From positions 2,924,903-2,988,902 of the forward strand of contig NZ_LR130760.1 of assembly GCF_900625095.1 (NCBI RefSeq): a stretch of 64,000 bases of DNA, given 5' to 3'. The translations under genes and the position numbers were made by a program. This DNA comes from Acinetobacter ihumii (GTDB lineage Bacteria > Pseudomonadota > Gammaproteobacteria > Pseudomonadales > Moraxellaceae). The notes beneath the pieces are model-generated. The model made no database searches, was not told where the DNA came from, and saw only the letters and a list, made by a program, of their open reading frames with translations. Below are positions 46,408 to 58,375 of this stretch, one piece after another (the first letter of the stretch is position 1; every line of letters starts with the position of its first letter).

Positions 46408-48069
46408 GTGTTTAAACACAGTATCTTCTTACGCATTTATGCTGGTTTGGTGGTCTTGGTTATGTTGGTGGCTTTATTTGGCTACTTGCTGGTTCAGATC
46501 ATCAATTACCAACGTGCTCAGGAATATCGTGAATCCCTGACGGATGGTATTTCTTTTGTCATCAGTGAAGGTGTTGCTCGACAGCCGGGAGAACAACAAA
46601 AACTGGACTGGATTTCAGATGCCTCTGATTTACTTGAACTGCCAATTTATTATGTGGCGTCAAATAAAATTGAGCTTTCCAGAACAGAAAAGAAACGTAT
46701 TGAAGAACAAAAATCAGTTGTTCGTTATGATGCTGAAAATAGCATTGCTTACGTCATTATTGGTTTGCCCGAAGACAATCAACATTTCCTCTATGTCAAA
46801 GTAGATAAAATTGGTGAGCGCCAAATGAAAGCGCTTCCCATCTTTATTTTGGACTACTTGATTTATTATCCAGGTCAGGAAAAAGAATACATTAATCGTA
46901 TTCAAAAGCATTTTTCTTATCCAATCACCATTCAGGATGTTAAAGATATCCAACTGGATTCTGAGCAAATTGGTCGTTTGCGTCAGGATCAAAGTGTGAT
47001 GTTGTATAAAGACAGCGCAACGGTACGCGGAACCACGATCTCCATTGTTTCTCCGATGCCGAATAATCCGACTGAGGTTTTGGTTTTAGGTCCAGTGCCT
47101 ATGTTTAACTGGATGCCATTTCAGTTATCGGCAGGAATTACCCTATTTAGCTTATTTCTGTTGAGTTTAGGGGTTTATGGACTGATCTTACCGCTAGAGA
47201 GAAAAATCAGACAGGTACGATTCGCTCTAAATCGCATGAAGTCTGGCGATTTATCTTTGCGAGTGCCTATTGATGGTAGTGATGAGATGGCCAATCTGGC
47301 ATCGAGCTATAACAATATGTCAGATCATATCCAGCGTTTGATTGAAGCGCAGCGCGAATTGATGCGCGCAGTTTCGCATGAGCTACGAACGCCTGTGGCA
47401 CGCGTCCGTTTCGGGATGGAAATGCTGGCTGAAGAAGATGATTACAATTATCGGATTCAGCAAATGGAAATGATTGATAAAGATATTGAGGCCTTAAATA
47501 CCTTAATTGATGAGATCATGACTTATGCCAAGTTAGAGCAGGGGACACCTTCGCTGGATTTTGAGGAAATTGCTCTGATTGATGTGTTGGATCAGGTCGC
47601 CGTTGAAACCGAGGCGCTAAAAACTCAAAAAGAAATTGAGCTGATACCCCCGCCGAATTATGTGATAGCAGATGCAGAACGTCGTTATTTGCATCGTGTC
47701 GTACAAAATCTGGTGGGTAATGCAGTACGTCATTGTGATCATAAAGTTCGCTTGAGTGGTGGTATCCGCGCAGATGGAAATGCTTTTGTCTGTGTAGAGG
47801 ATGATGGTTCTGGTATTCCTGAAGAAGATCGGAAACGTATCTTTGAAGCTTTTGCCCGTCTGGATGATAGTCGTACACGGGCTTCAGGTGGCTATGGTTT
47901 AGGGTTATCTATTGTGAGTCGGATTGCGTACTGGTTTGGTGGAACCATTAGTGTGGATGAAAGTCCTGATTTGGGTGGTGCGCGTTTTATTATGCTTTGG
48001 CCAGCAAAACGCTTTAATCAAAAGCTTAAACAAAAAAATCTGTCAAAACAAAAAGAAAGCACTCATTAG
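46408..48069 (+). CDS. bfmS: Sensor histidine kinase BfmS
   Basis: Inner-membrane sensor kinase of 553 residues, partner of BfmR. It begins with GTG; AAGG lies upstream. The layout is a first transmembrane helix (YAGLVVLVMLVALFGYLLV), a periplasmic sensor domain, a second helix near residues 235-255, HAMP, then the phospho-acceptor His324 in AVSHELRTPVARVRF and the ATPase domain with N box (LVGNAVRHCD), G1 (VEDDGSGIPEEDR) and G2 (GGYGLGLSIVSRI). The stop codon lies inside the terminator loop. Confidence 0.93.
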   Translation: MFKHSIFLRIYAGLVVLVMLVALFGYLLVQIINYQRAQEYRESLTDGISFVISEGVARQPGEQQKLDWISDASDLLELPIYYVASNKIELSRTEKKRIEEQKSVVRYDAENSIAYVIIGLPEDNQHFLYVKVDKIGERQMKALPIFILDYLIYYPGQEKEYINRIQKHFSYPITIQDVKDIQLDSEQIGRLRQDQSVMLYKDSATVRGTTISIVSPMPNNPTEVLVLGPVPMFNWMPFQLSAGITLFSLFLLSLGVYGLILPLERKIRQVRFALNRMKSGDLSLRVPIDGSDEMANLASSYNNMSDHIQRLIEAQRELMRAVSHELRTPVARVRFGMEMLAEEDDYNYRIQQMEMIDKDIEALNTLIDEIMTYAKLEQGTPSLDFEEIALIDVLDQVAVETEALKTQKEIELIPPPNYVIADAERRYLHRVVQNLVGNAVRHCDHKVRLSGGIRADGNAFVCVEDDGSGIPEEDRKRIFEAFARLDDSRTRASGGYGLGLSIVSRIAYWFGGTISVDESPDLGGARFIMLWPAKRFNQKLKQKNLSKQKESTH

Positions 48070-48085
48070 AGTGCTTTCTTTTTGT
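48051..48085. terminator. Terminator at the bfmS 3' end
   Basis: AAAAGAAAGCACTC (48051-48064) pairs with GAGTGCTTTCTTTT (48069-48082). The bfmS stop begins in the four-base loop. With A and T runs on both sides it can also stop the converging gene at 48101-48457. Confidence 0.88.
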
Positions 48086-48100
48086 CTGATTTGAATCAGT

Positions 48101-48457
48101 TTATTCTTGTAAGGTCGCATCTGGTGCAATTAGGGCTTTGCCTGCGCGTAAACTGGTTAAAGCATCTTGATCAAAATCGATTAAGAGAAAGTTATTTTCT
48201 GCATCGATTTTATAACCACTAATAATTTTTTGATCACCATTGATGGTTTCAATACGATATTCATCCGTAATGTTAAGAATACCTTCTAGATTGGTTGTGG
48301 TTGATGCGAGATCCTGACGAAACAGGTCATAAATATCACGTAAATCAAAAATTGCATTGTCTGCATCGGGATGCTTTTGCACATATTCTTGAATATGTCG
48401 AATGAGCAATTGAGCATAAAGAAAATAGTTTGGCTTATGTGTATAGTGCAGACTCAT
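48101..48457 (-). CDS. Hypothetical protein next to bfmS
   Basis: Protein of 118 residues, soluble and acidic, with no motif I recognise. The N-terminus is aromatic and basic (MSLHYTHKPNYFLYAQLLIR), followed by helices (QEYVQKHPDADNAIFDLRDI) and a strand-rich end (NFLLIDFDQDALTSL). AAGGAG lies just before the ATG on its strand, supporting translation. It is monocistronic and convergent with bfmS. Confidence 0.7.
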   Translation of the reverse strand: MSLHYTHKPNYFLYAQLLIRHIQEYVQKHPDADNAIFDLRDIYDLFRQDLASTTTNLEGILNITDEYRIETINGDQKIISGYKIDAENNFLLIDFDQDALTSLRAGKALIAPDATLQE

Positions 48458-48649
48458 TGATTTTACTCCTTATTCTTTGTTTTTAGCATACACATTGGCT
48501 CAAGGTTGATGTGTATAAAGTTAATTAAAGCATGTAACTGAATTGCAAAGATTTATAGATCTAATTTTATATATTTTCCTCATTTAGAAATTCTGCTTGT
48601 TTAATCAGTTTTATTTCAATCCTAATTTGAATTGAAGTAAAAAATACCA

Positions 48650-48702
48650 CTCGAGTTCAGCATGATCTACTTCTCAAAATAGCATGCTCTTTTGAACTTG
48701 AG
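48650..48702. repeat. Long hairpin upstream of nuo
   Basis: Outer arms CTCGAGTTC (48650-48658) and GAACTTGAG (48694-48702), one mismatch, enclose AGCATG (48659-48664) and CATGCT (48683-48688). There is an 18-base loop and a five-base bulge. No T tract follows. Confidence 0.6.
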
Positions 48703-48856
48703 ATAGTCTTTTAGAGCTTTAATTTTCAGCAAAATCACCGTTTAATGTAGGCTGATTTTAAGCCAAGTTTGAGGTTGAGGGTATTTCTTGAGAAAATAGC
48801 AAAATAATTCAAAAAAATACATGATAAGTGATGGTTAAAGGTGTAATCATGATTTA

Positions 48857-48870
48857 GGACAAAATTGTCC
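48857..48870. promoter_or_regulatory. Operator-like palindrome upstream of nuo
   Basis: GGACAA, two bases, then TTGTCC forms a perfect inverted repeat. AAAATTGTCC recurs at 48980-48989 as a half-site. It suggests a dimeric regulator binding site, but the regulator is unknown. Confidence 0.35.
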
Positions 48871-49140
48871 GAAATATTGGTTAAAATGTAAGAAAATGAA
48901 AAAAATAATCATAATATGAGAATTGATTTGATAAACCGATAAATACCAGTGGATTTAGCGTTCAAGCCCTATATTTTCTAAAATTGTCCAAAAAATCATC
49001 CTAAAGACTAAGGTACTTCACCTAGCAACAGAAATTAGAAATCAGGTACAATTGGCGGGATTAATTTTATGTTTGGTGTATTTGAAGGCCAATACATACA
49101 TTCTTTGTTAAATAATAGGCCTGCCAGGAGTTATCCCCGC

Positions 49141-49692
49141 ATGAGTGCCATTACTCCATACGAATGGGCAACTATTGCCTTCGTGATCGGTGTTACATTT
49201 CTGTGCGTTTTTATGCTTACCGTTCCCTTGCTCCTAGGGGGTAAATCGTGGGGGCGCGCGAAGCAAGAGCAATTTGAATCAGGTGTTGTGAGCGCAGGTG
49301 GGGCACGTATCCGCTTGTCTGCAAAATTTTATTTGGTCGCGATTTTCTTCGTTGTTTTTGACCTTGAAGCACTCTACTTATACGCATGGGCAACCTCTGT
49401 CCGTGAAGTGGGTTGGCTTGGTTTTACGACTGTTGTAATTTTTGTTGTCGATTTATTGATTGCTTTGGTTTATGCATTTGCTGTAGGTGCATTGAACTGG
49501 GCACCAGCAGATCGTCGTAAATCAGCAGGAATTAAGGCCAAAGTGGGTTCTGCACAGATGAATATTGCTGATATTACCCGCTTCAATTCTATTGAGGAGT
49601 TGGTGATGGACCCTACAGGTCACATTCCAGCTCAATCCTCAGGTCGTATGAAGTCTATTTCAGCGACTCAAACCTCATCTGAACAGGAGTAA
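49141..49692 (+). CDS. nuoA: NADH-quinone oxidoreductase subunit A
   Basis: Membrane subunit A of complex I, 183 residues with three transmembrane helices and the family segment KFYLVAIFFVVFDLEALYLYAWA. The ATG at 49141 is chosen because AGGAG lies ten bases before it and it gives the usual MSAITPYEWA start; an in-frame ATG at 49069 would add 24 residues with no family match. The C-terminal tail after residue 120 is polar and longer than in E. coli. It is the first gene of the nuoA-N operon. Confidence 0.94.
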   Translation: MSAITPYEWATIAFVIGVTFLCVFMLTVPLLLGGKSWGRAKQEQFESGVVSAGGARIRLSAKFYLVAIFFVVFDLEALYLYAWATSVREVGWLGFTTVVIFVVDLLIALVYAFAVGALNWAPADRRKSAGIKAKVGSAQMNIADITRFNSIEELVMDPTGHIPAQSSGRMKSISATQTSSEQE

Positions 49693-49698
49693 CTCGGG

Positions 49699-50376
49699 AT
49701 GAAATATACATTAACCCGTGCGAATCCGAGTGCTGATCAATATCCTTTGCAAGAACGCCAAATTGTCACTGATCCGCTTGAAGAAGAAGTCAATAAAAAT
49801 GTCTTCATGACCCGTCTGGAAGATGTGATGCATAATGTGGTCAACTGGGGGCGTAAAAACTCAGTCTGGCCATTTAACTTTGGGACTTCATGCTGTTACG
49901 TTGAGTATGCAACCACCTTAACAGGTGTCCATGATTTATCACGTTTTGGTGCCGAGGTTATTCGTGCTTCACCGCGTCAAGCTGACTTGATGATTGTTGC
50001 TGGAACCTGTTTTGTCAAAATGGCGCCCGTTATTCAACGTCTTTATGAGCAAATGCTTGAGCCAAAATGGGTCATTTCCATGGGAGCTTGTGCAAATTCA
50101 GGCGGTATGTACGACATTTATTCGGTTGTACAGGGCGTCGATAAAATTATTCCTGTTGACGTGTACGTCCCAGGTTGCCCGCCTCGTCCTGAAGCATTGA
50201 TTCAAGCATTAATGCTACTCCAAGACCAAATTCAATTAGAGCGCCGTCCACTTTCTGCCGTAATCGGTGATGATCTTAAGCCAGTGTATAAGCCAAAGAT
50301 GATGCCAGAACGCGATCGCAAAAATGCTGAGCGTATTGCGGTGAAAAACCTACGCTCTATGGATGAAATTAAATAA
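49699..50376 (+). CDS. nuoB: NADH-quinone oxidoreductase subunit B
   Basis: Peripheral subunit B of complex I, 225 residues, carrying cluster N2 next to the quinone site. The cysteines are seen in [19 protein letters not shown] and [11 protein letters not shown]. It begins six bases after nuoA with AGGAG upstream. An 87-base spacer precedes nuoCD. Confidence 0.97.
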   Translation: MKYTLTRANPSADQYPLQERQIVTDPLEEEVNKNVFMTRLEDVMHNVVNWGRKNSVWPFNFGTSCCYVEYATTLTGVHDLSRFGAEVIRASPRQADLMIVAGTCFVKMAPVIQRLYEQMLEPKWVISMGACANSGGMYDIYSVVQGVDKIIPVDVYVPGCPPRPEALIQALMLLQDQIQLERRPLSAVIGDDLKPVYKPKMMPERDRKNAERIAVKNLRSMDEIK

Positions 50377-50463
50377 TTATTCATGATGAAGTTTTGATAT
50401 ATCGACTGGATATGTTTCATCAGAAAAATTGACTGAATTTGTATTAAATAGGAAGCCAAGCCA

Positions 50464-52251
50464 ATGGCTGAAACTGACATTGCTATGCCAGAATCGACTC
50501 CAGTTGATTCACGCCCAGCATTTGCAATTGTAGAGGAACTCCAAACCAAGTTTGGTGAAAACTTCTACGTGCAACCGACTTGTGAAGAGTTTCCGACTGT
50601 CTGGGTTGAGCGCGCACGCGTACAAGATGTACTGATGTTTTTGCGTAAAGTAGAACGTCCTTATGTGATGTTGTTTGACTTATCGGCGGTGGATGAGCGT
50701 TTACGTACCCACCGTGATGGTTTACCTGCATCTGATTTCACGGTGTTCTATCACTTATTATCATTAGAACGTAATAGTGATATTCGTATCAAAGTGGCGC
50801 TGAACGAGAATGATATTAACATTCCAACAGCCACCAATATTTGGCCAAATGCCAACTGGTACGAACGTGAAGCTTACGATATGTTTGGGATCAATTTCGA
50901 AGGGCATCCGATGCTACGTCGAATTTTGTTACCAACTTATTGGGAAGGGCATCCACTGCGTAAAGAATATTCTGCACGTGCGACCGAATATACCCCGTAT
51001 ATGCAGAACAAAGCCAAGCAGGATTTTGAACAGGAACATTTACGTTTTGTCCCAGAAGATTGGGGATTAAAACGTGGAAATGCCGATGAGGATTTCATGT
51101 TCCTGAACTTGGGTCCTAACCATCCATCTGCACATGGTGCGTTCCGTGTGGTGTTACAGTTAGATGGTGAAGAAGTCAAAGACTGTGTGCCTGATATCGG
51201 TTATCACCATCGTGGTGTGGAAAAGATGGCTGAGCGTCAAACTTGGCACTCGTTCATTCCCTATACCGACCGTGTGGACTACTTGGGCGGTTGTGCGCAA
51301 AACATGCCTTATGTCATGGGCGTTGAGCAGCTTGCGGGTATTAAAGTGCCTGAACGTGCGCAATGTATCCGTGTCATGATGTCGGAATTGTTCCGTATCA
51401 ACAACCACTTGTTATATATCGGTACGGCGATTCAGGATGCGGGTGGTATGACCCCAGTATTCTATATGTTTGCCGATCGTCAAAAAATCTATGACGCGAT
51501 TGAAGCGATCACAGGTTTCCGTATGCATCCTGCGTGGTTCCGTATCGGTGGAACAGCACATGACCTTCCAAACAACTGGCAAAAACTGATTCGTGACATT
51601 CTCGAATGGATGCCAAAGCGTTTGAAGGAATATCATACTGCTGCACTTAAAAACTCAGTATTTGAAGGTCGTACCCGTAATGTTGCTCAATATGATGCAA
51701 AATCTGCATTGGCTTGGGGAATAACAGGCACTGGTTTACGCGCCACAGGTATTGACTTTGATGTGCGTAAATATCGTCCATACAGTGGTTATGAAAATTA
51801 CGATTTTGAAGTACCACTTGAGTATGAAGGCGATGCCTATGCTCGTGTCATGGTGCATTATCGCGAAATCGAAGAATCGCTCAAAATCGTGAAACAATGT
51901 CTGGATAATATGCCATCTGGTCCGTATAAAGCGGATCATCCTCTGGCAGTTCCACCACCGAAAGATAAAACCCTGCAAGATATTGAAACTCTGATTACGC
52001 ACTTCTTAAGTGTGTCATGGGGGCCTGTCATGCCAGCGGGTGAAGCATCTGTGATGGCGGAAGTGGTGAAAGGTGCGTCTAACTATTATTTGACGTCTGA
52101 TAAATCAACCATGAGTTATCGTACTCGTATTCGTACACCGACCTTTACCCATCTACAGCAAATTCCATCTGTGATTAACGGTAGTCTGGTTTCAGACTTG
52201 ATCATTTATCTGGCAACCATTGATGTGGTTATGGCCGACGTGGATCGCTAA
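50464..52251 (+). CDS. nuoC: NADH-quinone oxidoreductase fused subunits C/D
   Basis: Fusion of the 30-kDa (NuoC) and 49-kDa (NuoD) subunits, 595 residues, as in E. coli. The N-terminal third has the NuoC signature [20 protein letters not shown]. The NuoD part opens with [15 protein letters not shown] and includes [15 protein letters not shown] and [11 protein letters not shown], near the quinone pocket. It forms part of the hydrophilic arm between NuoB and the electron-input module. AGGAAG lies upstream of the ATG. Confidence 0.96.
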   Translation: MAETDIAMPESTPVDSRPAFAIVEELQTKFGENFYVQPTCEEFPTVWVERARVQDVLMFLRKVERPYVMLFDLSAVDERLRTHRDGLPASDFTVFYHLLSLERNSDIRIKVALNENDINIPTATNIWPNANWYEREAYDMFGINFEGHPMLRRILLPTYWEGHPLRKEYSARATEYTPYMQNKAKQDFEQEHLRFVPEDWGLKRGNADEDFMFLNLGPNHPSAHGAFRVVLQLDGEEVKDCVPDIGYHHRGVEKMAERQTWHSFIPYTDRVDYLGGCAQNMPYVMGVEQLAGIKVPERAQCIRVMMSELFRINNHLLYIGTAIQDAGGMTPVFYMFADRQKIYDAIEAITGFRMHPAWFRIGGTAHDLPNNWQKLIRDILEWMPKRLKEYHTAALKNSVFEGRTRNVAQYDAKSALAWGITGTGLRATGIDFDVRKYRPYSGYENYDFEVPLEYEGDAYARVMVHYREIEESLKIVKQCLDNMPSGPYKADHPLAVPPPKDKTLQDIETLITHFLSVSWGPVMPAGEASVMAEVVKGASNYYLTSDKSTMSYRTRIRTPTFTHLQQIPSVINGSLVSDLIIYLATIDVVMADVDR

Positions 52252-52263
52252 GGGGTACGCATT

Positions 52264-52773
52264 ATGATGATTTTGACTGATAAAAAGCCACGTGTGAATG
52301 TTGAAGGGATTTTGACTGCGGATGAAATCCACGAAATAGAACATCACATTGATCACTATCCGTATCCACGTGCGGCATCATTGGATGCACTGAAGTGCGT
52401 ACAACGCCGTAATGGCTGGGTAGATGATGCACAGATGAATGCAATCGCGCAGTTATTAACGATTAGCGTTGCAGATTTGGAAGGTGTGGCGACATTTTAT
52501 AACCGTATTTATCGCCAACCTGTGGGTCGTCACGTAATTTTATTGTGTGACTCGATTGCCTGCTTCTTGATGGGTGCTGAAACTTTGGCTGAAGCGTTCC
52601 AACGTGAGCTGGGTATTCAGTATGGTCAAACCACGCAAGATGGCCGTTTTACCTTATTACCCATTTGCTGTTTAGGTAATTGTGATAAAGGCCCAACACT
52701 TATGATTGATGAAGATACCCATGGTTTGGTAGATGTATCTTCGGTCAAACAGTTATTGGAGAAGTATGTATGA
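52264..52773 (+). CDS. nuoE: NADH-quinone oxidoreductase subunit E
   Basis: Thioredoxin-fold subunit of the NADH-oxidising module, 169 residues, with a [2Fe-2S] cluster. The ligands are in [14 protein letters not shown] and [27 protein letters not shown] is a family segment. ATGs at 52264 and 52267 are equivalent. The stop overlaps the nuoF start by four bases. Confidence 0.96.
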   Translation: MMILTDKKPRVNVEGILTADEIHEIEHHIDHYPYPRAASLDALKCVQRRNGWVDDAQMNAIAQLLTISVADLEGVATFYNRIYRQPVGRHVILLCDSIACFLMGAETLAEAFQRELGIQYGQTTQDGRFTLLPICCLGNCDKGPTLMIDEDTHGLVDVSSVKQLLEKYV

Positions 52774-54101
52774 ATACTGAACCAAAACCGATTTATGGCG
52801 AAGGTAATCCAGAAACTCATCCACTGACTTGGCGTTTGAGTAAACAGGAACATGTCCGCAATGCCGATGATTACGAAGCTTTAGAGGGTTATCAAGGCTT
52901 TAAGAAAGCCATTGAAATGAAACCTGCGGAAGTTTTGGAAGTCATTAAAGCAGCAACGGTCAAAGGCCGTGGTGGTGCAGGTTTCCCAGCAGGGATTAAA
53001 TGGTCGCTCATGGCACCGAATGATGGTGGTCCACGCTATCTCATCTGTAATGCCGATGAAATGGAACCCGGTACATTCAAAGACCGTTTGTTGATGGAAC
53101 GTCTTCCGCACCAATTGATTGAAGGCATGTTGATCGCTGCTTATACCTTAGAGGCAACGCAGGGTTATATCTTTATTCGTGGTGAATATATTGAAGCGGC
53201 TCAATACTTAAATGAAGCTTTGGAACAAGTTCGTGCCAAAGGTTATTTGGGTGACAATATTCTGGATACAGGCTGGAATTTTGAGCTGTTTGTGCATACA
53301 GGTGCTGGCCGTTATATCTGTGGTGAAGAAACTGCATTGATTAACTCGCTAGAAGGTCGTCGTGCTAATCCACGGACTAAACCGCCATTCCCGCAAGTTG
53401 CAGGAGCATGGGGGCGTCCAACCATCGTCAATAACGTCGAAACTTATAACAACTTACCCGCGATCATGTTACGTGGTCCTGAGTGGTATATCGGTTTGTC
53501 TGCGGGTAAATCCAAAGATCCAGGTACTAAAATTTATGGTGCCTCAGGTAAAGTTAAATTCCCAGGACTTTGGGAGTTGCCATTTGGTACGACTGCGCGT
53601 GAAGTGATTGAAGACTACGCGGGTGGTATGCGTGATGGTCTGAAACTTAAAGCATGGTTACCGGGTGGTGCATCCACTGACTTTTTAGCAGCTGAGCATA
53701 TTGATCTTCCGATGGATTCTGAAAGCATCATGAAAGCAGGTTCGCGTTTAGGTACGTGCTTGTTGATGGTGGTGGATGAAACCCAATGTATGGTTTCTGC
53801 GGTACGTAACCTTGAAGAGTTCTTTGCGCGTGAATCATGTGGCTGGTGTACACCATGCCGTGATGGTTTACCTTGGGCGGTCAAAGCACTGAAAGCACTT
53901 GAAAATGGTGAAGGCAAGATGGAAGACATCGAGCATTTGTCTGAACTCACCAAAAAGTTGTGGATCGGTAAGACCTTCTGTGCCCACGCACCGGGTGCGA
54001 TGGAGCCGCTTATGGGCGCACTCAAATATTTCCGTAGCGAGTTTGAAGCAAAAGTGACCAATCGTCCTGTTGCCCAAGCCAGTCACGTAGAACAAGTTTA
54101 A
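52770..54101 (+). CDS. nuoF: NADH-quinone oxidoreductase subunit F
   Basis: Subunit that binds NADH and FMN and carries a [4Fe-4S] cluster, 443 residues. The nucleotide-binding loop is [16 protein letters not shown], followed by [14 protein letters not shown] and [19 protein letters not shown]. The cluster motif is [12 protein letters not shown] near residue 360. It overlaps nuoE and lies 11 bases ahead of nuoG. Confidence 0.97.
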   Translation: MNTEPKPIYGEGNPETHPLTWRLSKQEHVRNADDYEALEGYQGFKKAIEMKPAEVLEVIKAATVKGRGGAGFPAGIKWSLMAPNDGGPRYLICNADEMEPGTFKDRLLMERLPHQLIEGMLIAAYTLEATQGYIFIRGEYIEAAQYLNEALEQVRAKGYLGDNILDTGWNFELFVHTGAGRYICGEETALINSLEGRRANPRTKPPFPQVAGAWGRPTIVNNVETYNNLPAIMLRGPEWYIGLSAGKSKDPGTKIYGASGKVKFPGLWELPFGTTAREVIEDYAGGMRDGLKLKAWLPGGASTDFLAAEHIDLPMDSESIMKAGSRLGTCLLMVVDETQCMVSAVRNLEEFFARESCGWCTPCRDGLPWAVKALKALENGEGKMEDIEHLSELTKKLWIGKTFCAHAPGAMEPLMGALKYFRSEFEAKVTNRPVAQASHVEQV

Positions 54102-54112
54102 GGAATTCGACT

Positions 54113-56794
54113 ATGGCTACAATTCATGTCGATGGAAAATCATATGAAGTCAATGGGTCAGAAAACCTGCTACAAGCATGTTTGTCCCTAGGCATCGACA
54201 TTCCATATTTTTGTTGGCATCCATCCTTAGGTTCTGTGGGTTCATGTCGTCAATGTGCGGTGACTCAGTATGCAAATGCTGACGATACCCGTGGACGTTT
54301 AGTGATGTCATGTATGACACCCGCGGCTGACAATACGTTTATTTCAATCGAAGATAAAGAAGCGGTTGATTTTCGTGAGTCAGTGGTTGAATTTTTAATG
54401 ACCAACCACCCGCACGACTGTCCAGTTTGTGAAGAAGGTGGTCACTGTCATTTACAAGATATGACCGTAATGACAGGTCATGACCGTCGTCGCTATCGCT
54501 TTACCAAACGTACGCACTATAACCAAGAGTTGGGTTCATTTATTGCACATGAAATGAACCGTTGTATCGCGTGTTATCGTTGTGTGCGTTACTACAAAGA
54601 CTACGCAGGCGGGACTGACTTTGGTGTCTATGCCAATGCATCGCGTGTGTACTTTGGTCGTCCAGAGTCTGGCACTTTGGAGTCTGAATTTTCAGGTAAC
54701 CTGACAGAAGTTTGTCCAACAGGTGTATTTACCGATAAAACTCACTCTGAACGTTATAACCGTAAATGGGATATGCAGTATGCACCAAGCGTGTGTCAGG
54801 GCTGTTCTTCAGGTTGTAACATTTCTCCGGGTGAGCGTTATGGTGAATTGCGCCGTGTAGAAAACCGTTTTAACGGTGAGGTCAATCAGTACTTCCTCTG
54901 CGATAAAGGTCGCTTTGGTACGGGTTATGTGAACCGTGCAGATCGTCCGCGTCAGCCACAGTTCCGTGTCGGTGAAGCGGTCAGTTCAGTTTCAGTTGAT
55001 CAGGCACTGGATGAAGTCATTGTAAAACTTCAAGGTAAAAAAGTACTGGGAATCGGTTCTCCACGTGCCAGCCTTGAATCGAACTATGCATTACGTGAGC
55101 TAGTCGGACAGGAAAACTACTCAACAGGCCTGTCGCAAAAAGAGCAAAATCTGGTTGAACTTGCGGCTTCAATCATGCAAACCGAGGGTGTTTACAACCC
55201 GAATATGCGTGAAGTCGAAAGCTATGATGCAGTACTGATTTTAGGTGAAGACCTCACTCAAACTGCACCGCGTATGGCATTATCCGTTCGTCAAGCAGCG
55301 AAAAATAAAGCCAAACAAATGGCGGCGGATCGTCGTACTCCAGACTGGTTAGCAGAACCTGTACAACGTATTGGTCAGGATGAGAAATCTCCGATTTATA
55401 TTTTGGCAGCGACTCAAACTCGCTTAGCGGATGTCGCAACAGGTGAAGTAGTTGCATCACCAAACGACATCGCGCGTCTTGGTTTTGCAATTGCGGCAGC
55501 TGTGAAAGGTGAAACCCTGAATGGTCTAGATGATGATGCCAAAGCCTTTGCTCAAAGTATTGCTGACAGCTTAAAAGCTGCGAAAAAACCTTTGGTGATT
55601 TCGGGTACAAGCTTACAAGATCCAGCGATTATGGAAGCGGCTGCGCAAGTCGCACAAAATCTAGGCAATGCTGGTCTTACACTGACTGTGCCTGAAGTGA
55701 ACTCAATGGGTCTGGCATTGTTTGGTGGTCAAAGCTTAGAACAAGCCTTTGCACAAGATTATGACACTGTCGTGATCGTGGAAAATGACTTATTCCGTCG
55801 TTTACCTGCACCTCAAGTCAAAGCTGCTCTTGCCAAAGCGCAAACCGTAATTGTGTTGGATCACAGTGAAACTGAGACTGTGAAACAGGCCGATATCGTG
55901 CTTTCAGCGGCAAGTTTTGCTGAGGGTGATGGTACAGTGGTGAGTCAGGAAGGTCGTGCGCAACGTTTCTACCAAGTTTATGATCCAAGCTATTACAAGC
56001 CAGAGTATGCGATCAAAGAATCATGGCGTTGGTTACATGCTATTGAAACAGGACTCAACGGTAAAGTGATTAACTGGACTTTACTGGATGATGTGATTGA
56101 ATCTGTGGTGAAAAATGTTCCTGTGCTTGAAGCGATTCAGGACGTTGCACCAGATGCAGGCTACCGTGTTCATGGTTTAAAAATTGCGCGTGAACCGCGT
56201 CGTTATTCAGGTCGTACCGCACTTCGTGCACCAATTTCTGTACATGAACCAAAACAACCTGTGGATGTCGATTCAGCTTTAACTTTCTCGATGGAAGGTT
56301 ATGTGGGTCCACAAAAAGCATCATCATTGGTTCCATTTGCATGGGCACCGGGTTGGAACTCGCCACAATCTTGGAATAAATACCAAGATGAAGTCGGTGG
56401 TCACTTGAAAGGTGGCGACTCAGGTATTCGTTTATTTGATCGTTTACCAAAACGTCCTGCACGTAGCTTTGTTGCACCAGCAGCGATTACGGTCAATCCT
56501 GAAAGTTTCCGTCTGGTTCCAATGCATCACATTTTTGCATCGGGTGAATTTACCATTAAGACACCTGCCATGCAGTCTCGTATTCCTGAAGCCACTTTTG
56601 CTTTGGGTGAACAAGATGCAACTCGTTTGAATCTCAAAGATGGTGAACGTATTTCATTACAAGCGGGTGAAACCACAGTGAGCTTACCTGTTCAGGTGAT
56701 TGAATATTTACCAACGGGTTATATCGGTTATCCAATTGGTTTGGCACCGACGGTGTCTTTGGCTGAACCTGTATCAGTCGCGGTAGGAGTGTAA
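54113..56794 (+). CDS. nuoG: NADH-quinone oxidoreductase subunit G
   Basis: Largest peripheral subunit, 893 residues, holding several iron-sulfur clusters. The N-terminus is ferredoxin-like, with cysteines in [20 protein letters not shown]. It is followed by [30 protein letters not shown] and CQGCSSGCN. The long C-terminal part is molybdopterin-oxidoreductase-like without cofactor motifs that I can identify. AAGGAATT lies upstream of the start. Confidence 0.96.
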   Translation: MATIHVDGKSYEVNGSENLLQACLSLGIDIPYFCWHPSLGSVGSCRQCAVTQYANADDTRGRLVMSCMTPAADNTFISIEDKEAVDFRESVVEFLMTNHPHDCPVCEEGGHCHLQDMTVMTGHDRRRYRFTKRTHYNQELGSFIAHEMNRCIACYRCVRYYKDYAGGTDFGVYANASRVYFGRPESGTLESEFSGNLTEVCPTGVFTDKTHSERYNRKWDMQYAPSVCQGCSSGCNISPGERYGELRRVENRFNGEVNQYFLCDKGRFGTGYVNRADRPRQPQFRVGEAVSSVSVDQALDEVIVKLQGKKVLGIGSPRASLESNYALRELVGQENYSTGLSQKEQNLVELAASIMQTEGVYNPNMREVESYDAVLILGEDLTQTAPRMALSVRQAAKNKAKQMAADRRTPDWLAEPVQRIGQDEKSPIYILAATQTRLADVATGEVVASPNDIARLGFAIAAAVKGETLNGLDDDAKAFAQSIADSLKAAKKPLVISGTSLQDPAIMEAAAQVAQNLGNAGLTLTVPEVNSMGLALFGGQSLEQAFAQDYDTVVIVENDLFRRLPAPQVKAALAKAQTVIVLDHSETETVKQADIVLSAASFAEGDGTVVSQEGRAQRFYQVYDPSYYKPEYAIKESWRWLHAIETGLNGKVINWTLLDDVIESVVKNVPVLEAIQDVAPDAGYRVHGLKIAREPRRYSGRTALRAPISVHEPKQPVDVDSALTFSMEGYVGPQKASSLVPFAWAPGWNSPQSWNKYQDEVGGHLKGGDSGIRLFDRLPKRPARSFVAPAAITVNPESFRLVPMHHIFASGEFTIKTPAMQSRIPEATFALGEQDATRLNLKDGERISLQAGETTVSLPVQVIEYLPTGYIGYPIGLAPTVSLAEPVSVAVGV

Positions 56795-56797
56795 TTC

Positions 56798-57814
56798 ATG
56801 CAACAAGAAATTATGCGTCAAACACCGCTTTGGGCTGAGAACTGGCCAATTGCTTATGCTGTGGTTCAAGCGATTGTGATTATGCTGGTAGTGGTTGTGA
56901 TTGCAGCTTTAATGTCATTTATTGAACGTCGTCTTTTGGCACTCTGGCAAGACCGTTATGGTCCTAATCGTGTAGGGCCAGGCGGTATGTTTCAGATCGT
57001 GGCAGATATGCTGAAGATCATGTTCAAGGAAGACTGGACACCAAAGTTTGCCGATAAATTGACCTTTCGTATGGCACCAGCAGTGGCAATGGCAACTGCG
57101 GTACTGTCATTTATGGTGATTCCAATCAGTCCGACGCTTGGCGTTGCGGACATGAGTATTGGTCTATTGTTCTTTATGGCAATGGCGGGTATTGCAGTTT
57201 ATGCCGTGCTGTTTGGTGGTTGGTCATCAAACAACAAATACTCGTTACTGGGTGGTTTACGTTCTGCGGCTCAAACCATTTCTTATGAAGTGTTTTTGGG
57301 TATTTCCCTGATGGGCGTTGTTGCCATCGCAGGTTCATTTAACCTGCGTGAAATTGTGGAAGCGCAACGCGATGTTTGGTTTATCATTCCGCAGTTTATT
57401 GGCTTTATGGTATTTGTGATCGCGGGTGTTGCGGTCACGCATCGTCATCCATTTGACCAACCAGAAGCTGAACAAGAATTGGCTGAAGGTTATCACGTTG
57501 AATATGGTGGTATGAAGTGGGGCATGTTCTTCGTTGCAGAATATGTGAATATCGTACTGATTTCTGCCTTGATCGTGACCTTATTCTTTGGTGGTTGGCT
57601 TGCGCCATTTAACCTTGAAATTCCGTTTGTTCCGCCTGTGTTCTGGTTCATTATTAAAACAGCGTTTTTTATGATGATGTTTATTTTGGCTCGTGGTTCT
57701 TTAATGCGTCCGCGTTATGACCAAGTCATGAATTTTGGTTGGAAAATTTGTTTGCCGCTGGCGTTAGTCAACTTACTCGTGACTGGTGCTGTGATTCTGA
57801 TGAATCAGGCCTAA
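56798..57814 (+). CDS. nuoH: NADH-quinone oxidoreductase subunit H
   Basis: Membrane subunit H, 338 residues with about eight helices, forming the quinone chamber with NuoB and NuoD. Family segments include [20 protein letters not shown] and [20 protein letters not shown], then [20 protein letters not shown]. It begins three bases after nuoG. Confidence 0.97.
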   Translation: MQQEIMRQTPLWAENWPIAYAVVQAIVIMLVVVVIAALMSFIERRLLALWQDRYGPNRVGPGGMFQIVADMLKIMFKEDWTPKFADKLTFRMAPAVAMATAVLSFMVIPISPTLGVADMSIGLLFFMAMAGIAVYAVLFGGWSSNNKYSLLGGLRSAAQTISYEVFLGISLMGVVAIAGSFNLREIVEAQRDVWFIIPQFIGFMVFVIAGVAVTHRHPFDQPEAEQELAEGYHVEYGGMKWGMFFVAEYVNIVLISALIVTLFFGGWLAPFNLEIPFVPPVFWFIIKTAFFMMMFILARGSLMRPRYDQVMNFGWKICLPLALVNLLVTGAVILMNQA

Positions 57815-57832
57815 GACAGCAGGGAGTACAAA

Positions 57833-58375
57833 ATGTATAAAGTTCTAGCTGGAGTTGGGTCAATCGTTCGTACCTTGTGGATGGTATTTACCCACATTAC
57901 GCGTAAACGAGACACAATTCTTTATCCTGAAGTCCCAGCAGAGGAAATTGTACCGCCTCGCTATCGTGGCCGTATTATTCTGACTCGTGATCCAGACGGT
58001 GAAGAGCGCTGCGTGGCATGTAACTTGTGTGCAGTGGCTTGTCCAGTCGGCTGTATTTCACTGCAAAAAGCAGAAAAAGAAGACGGACGCTGGTATCCAG
58101 AATTTTTCCGTATCAACTTCTCTCGTTGTATTTTCTGTGGCATGTGTGAAGAGGCGTGTCCAACGACCGCGATTCAGCTTACTCCTGACTTTGAGTTAGG
58201 TGAGTACGTGCGTCAGGACTTGGTTTATGAAAAAGAAAATCTATTGATTTCTGGTCCAGGTAAATATCCTGACTATAACTTCTACCGTGTTGCGGGTATG
58301 GCAATTGATGGTAAAGGTAAAGGTCAAGCGCAAAAAGAAAGTGCACCTATCGATGTACGGAGTTTATTACCATGA
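57833..58375 (+). CDS. nuoI: NADH-quinone oxidoreductase subunit I
   Basis: Ferredoxin-type subunit, 180 residues, with two [4Fe-4S] clusters (N6a and N6b) linking NuoG to NuoB. The motifs are [15 protein letters not shown] and [12 protein letters not shown]. The stop overlaps the nuoJ start by four bases. Confidence 0.97.
   Translation: MYKVLAGVGSIVRTLWMVFTHITRKRDTILYPEVPAEEIVPPRYRGRIILTRDPDGEERCVACNLCAVACPVGCISLQKAEKEDGRWYPEFFRINFSRCIFCGMCEEACPTTAIQLTPDFELGEYVRQDLVYEKENLLISGPGKYPDYNFYRVAGMAIDGKGKGQAQKESAPIDVRSLLP

Larger units (their letters stand above)
48458..49140. other. Long leader/promoter region of the nuo operon
   Basis: About 680 AT-rich bases between a minus-strand gene and nuoA, without a supported ORF except an in-frame N-terminal extension of nuoA. 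It holds a long hairpin (48650-48702) and an operator-like palindrome (48857-48870) with a second half-site (48980-48989). The nuo promoter must lie here but was not pinned down. Confidence 0.6.

Noticed and set aside
45649-48069. CopRS copper-sensing two-component system for copAB
   Set aside because: The regulator and kinase match BfmR/BfmS in sequence and gene context and lie 17 kb from copAB.
55254-55610. Minus-strand ORF inside nuoG
   Set aside because: It is fully contained in the opposite strand of nuoG, with no start signal or known motif.
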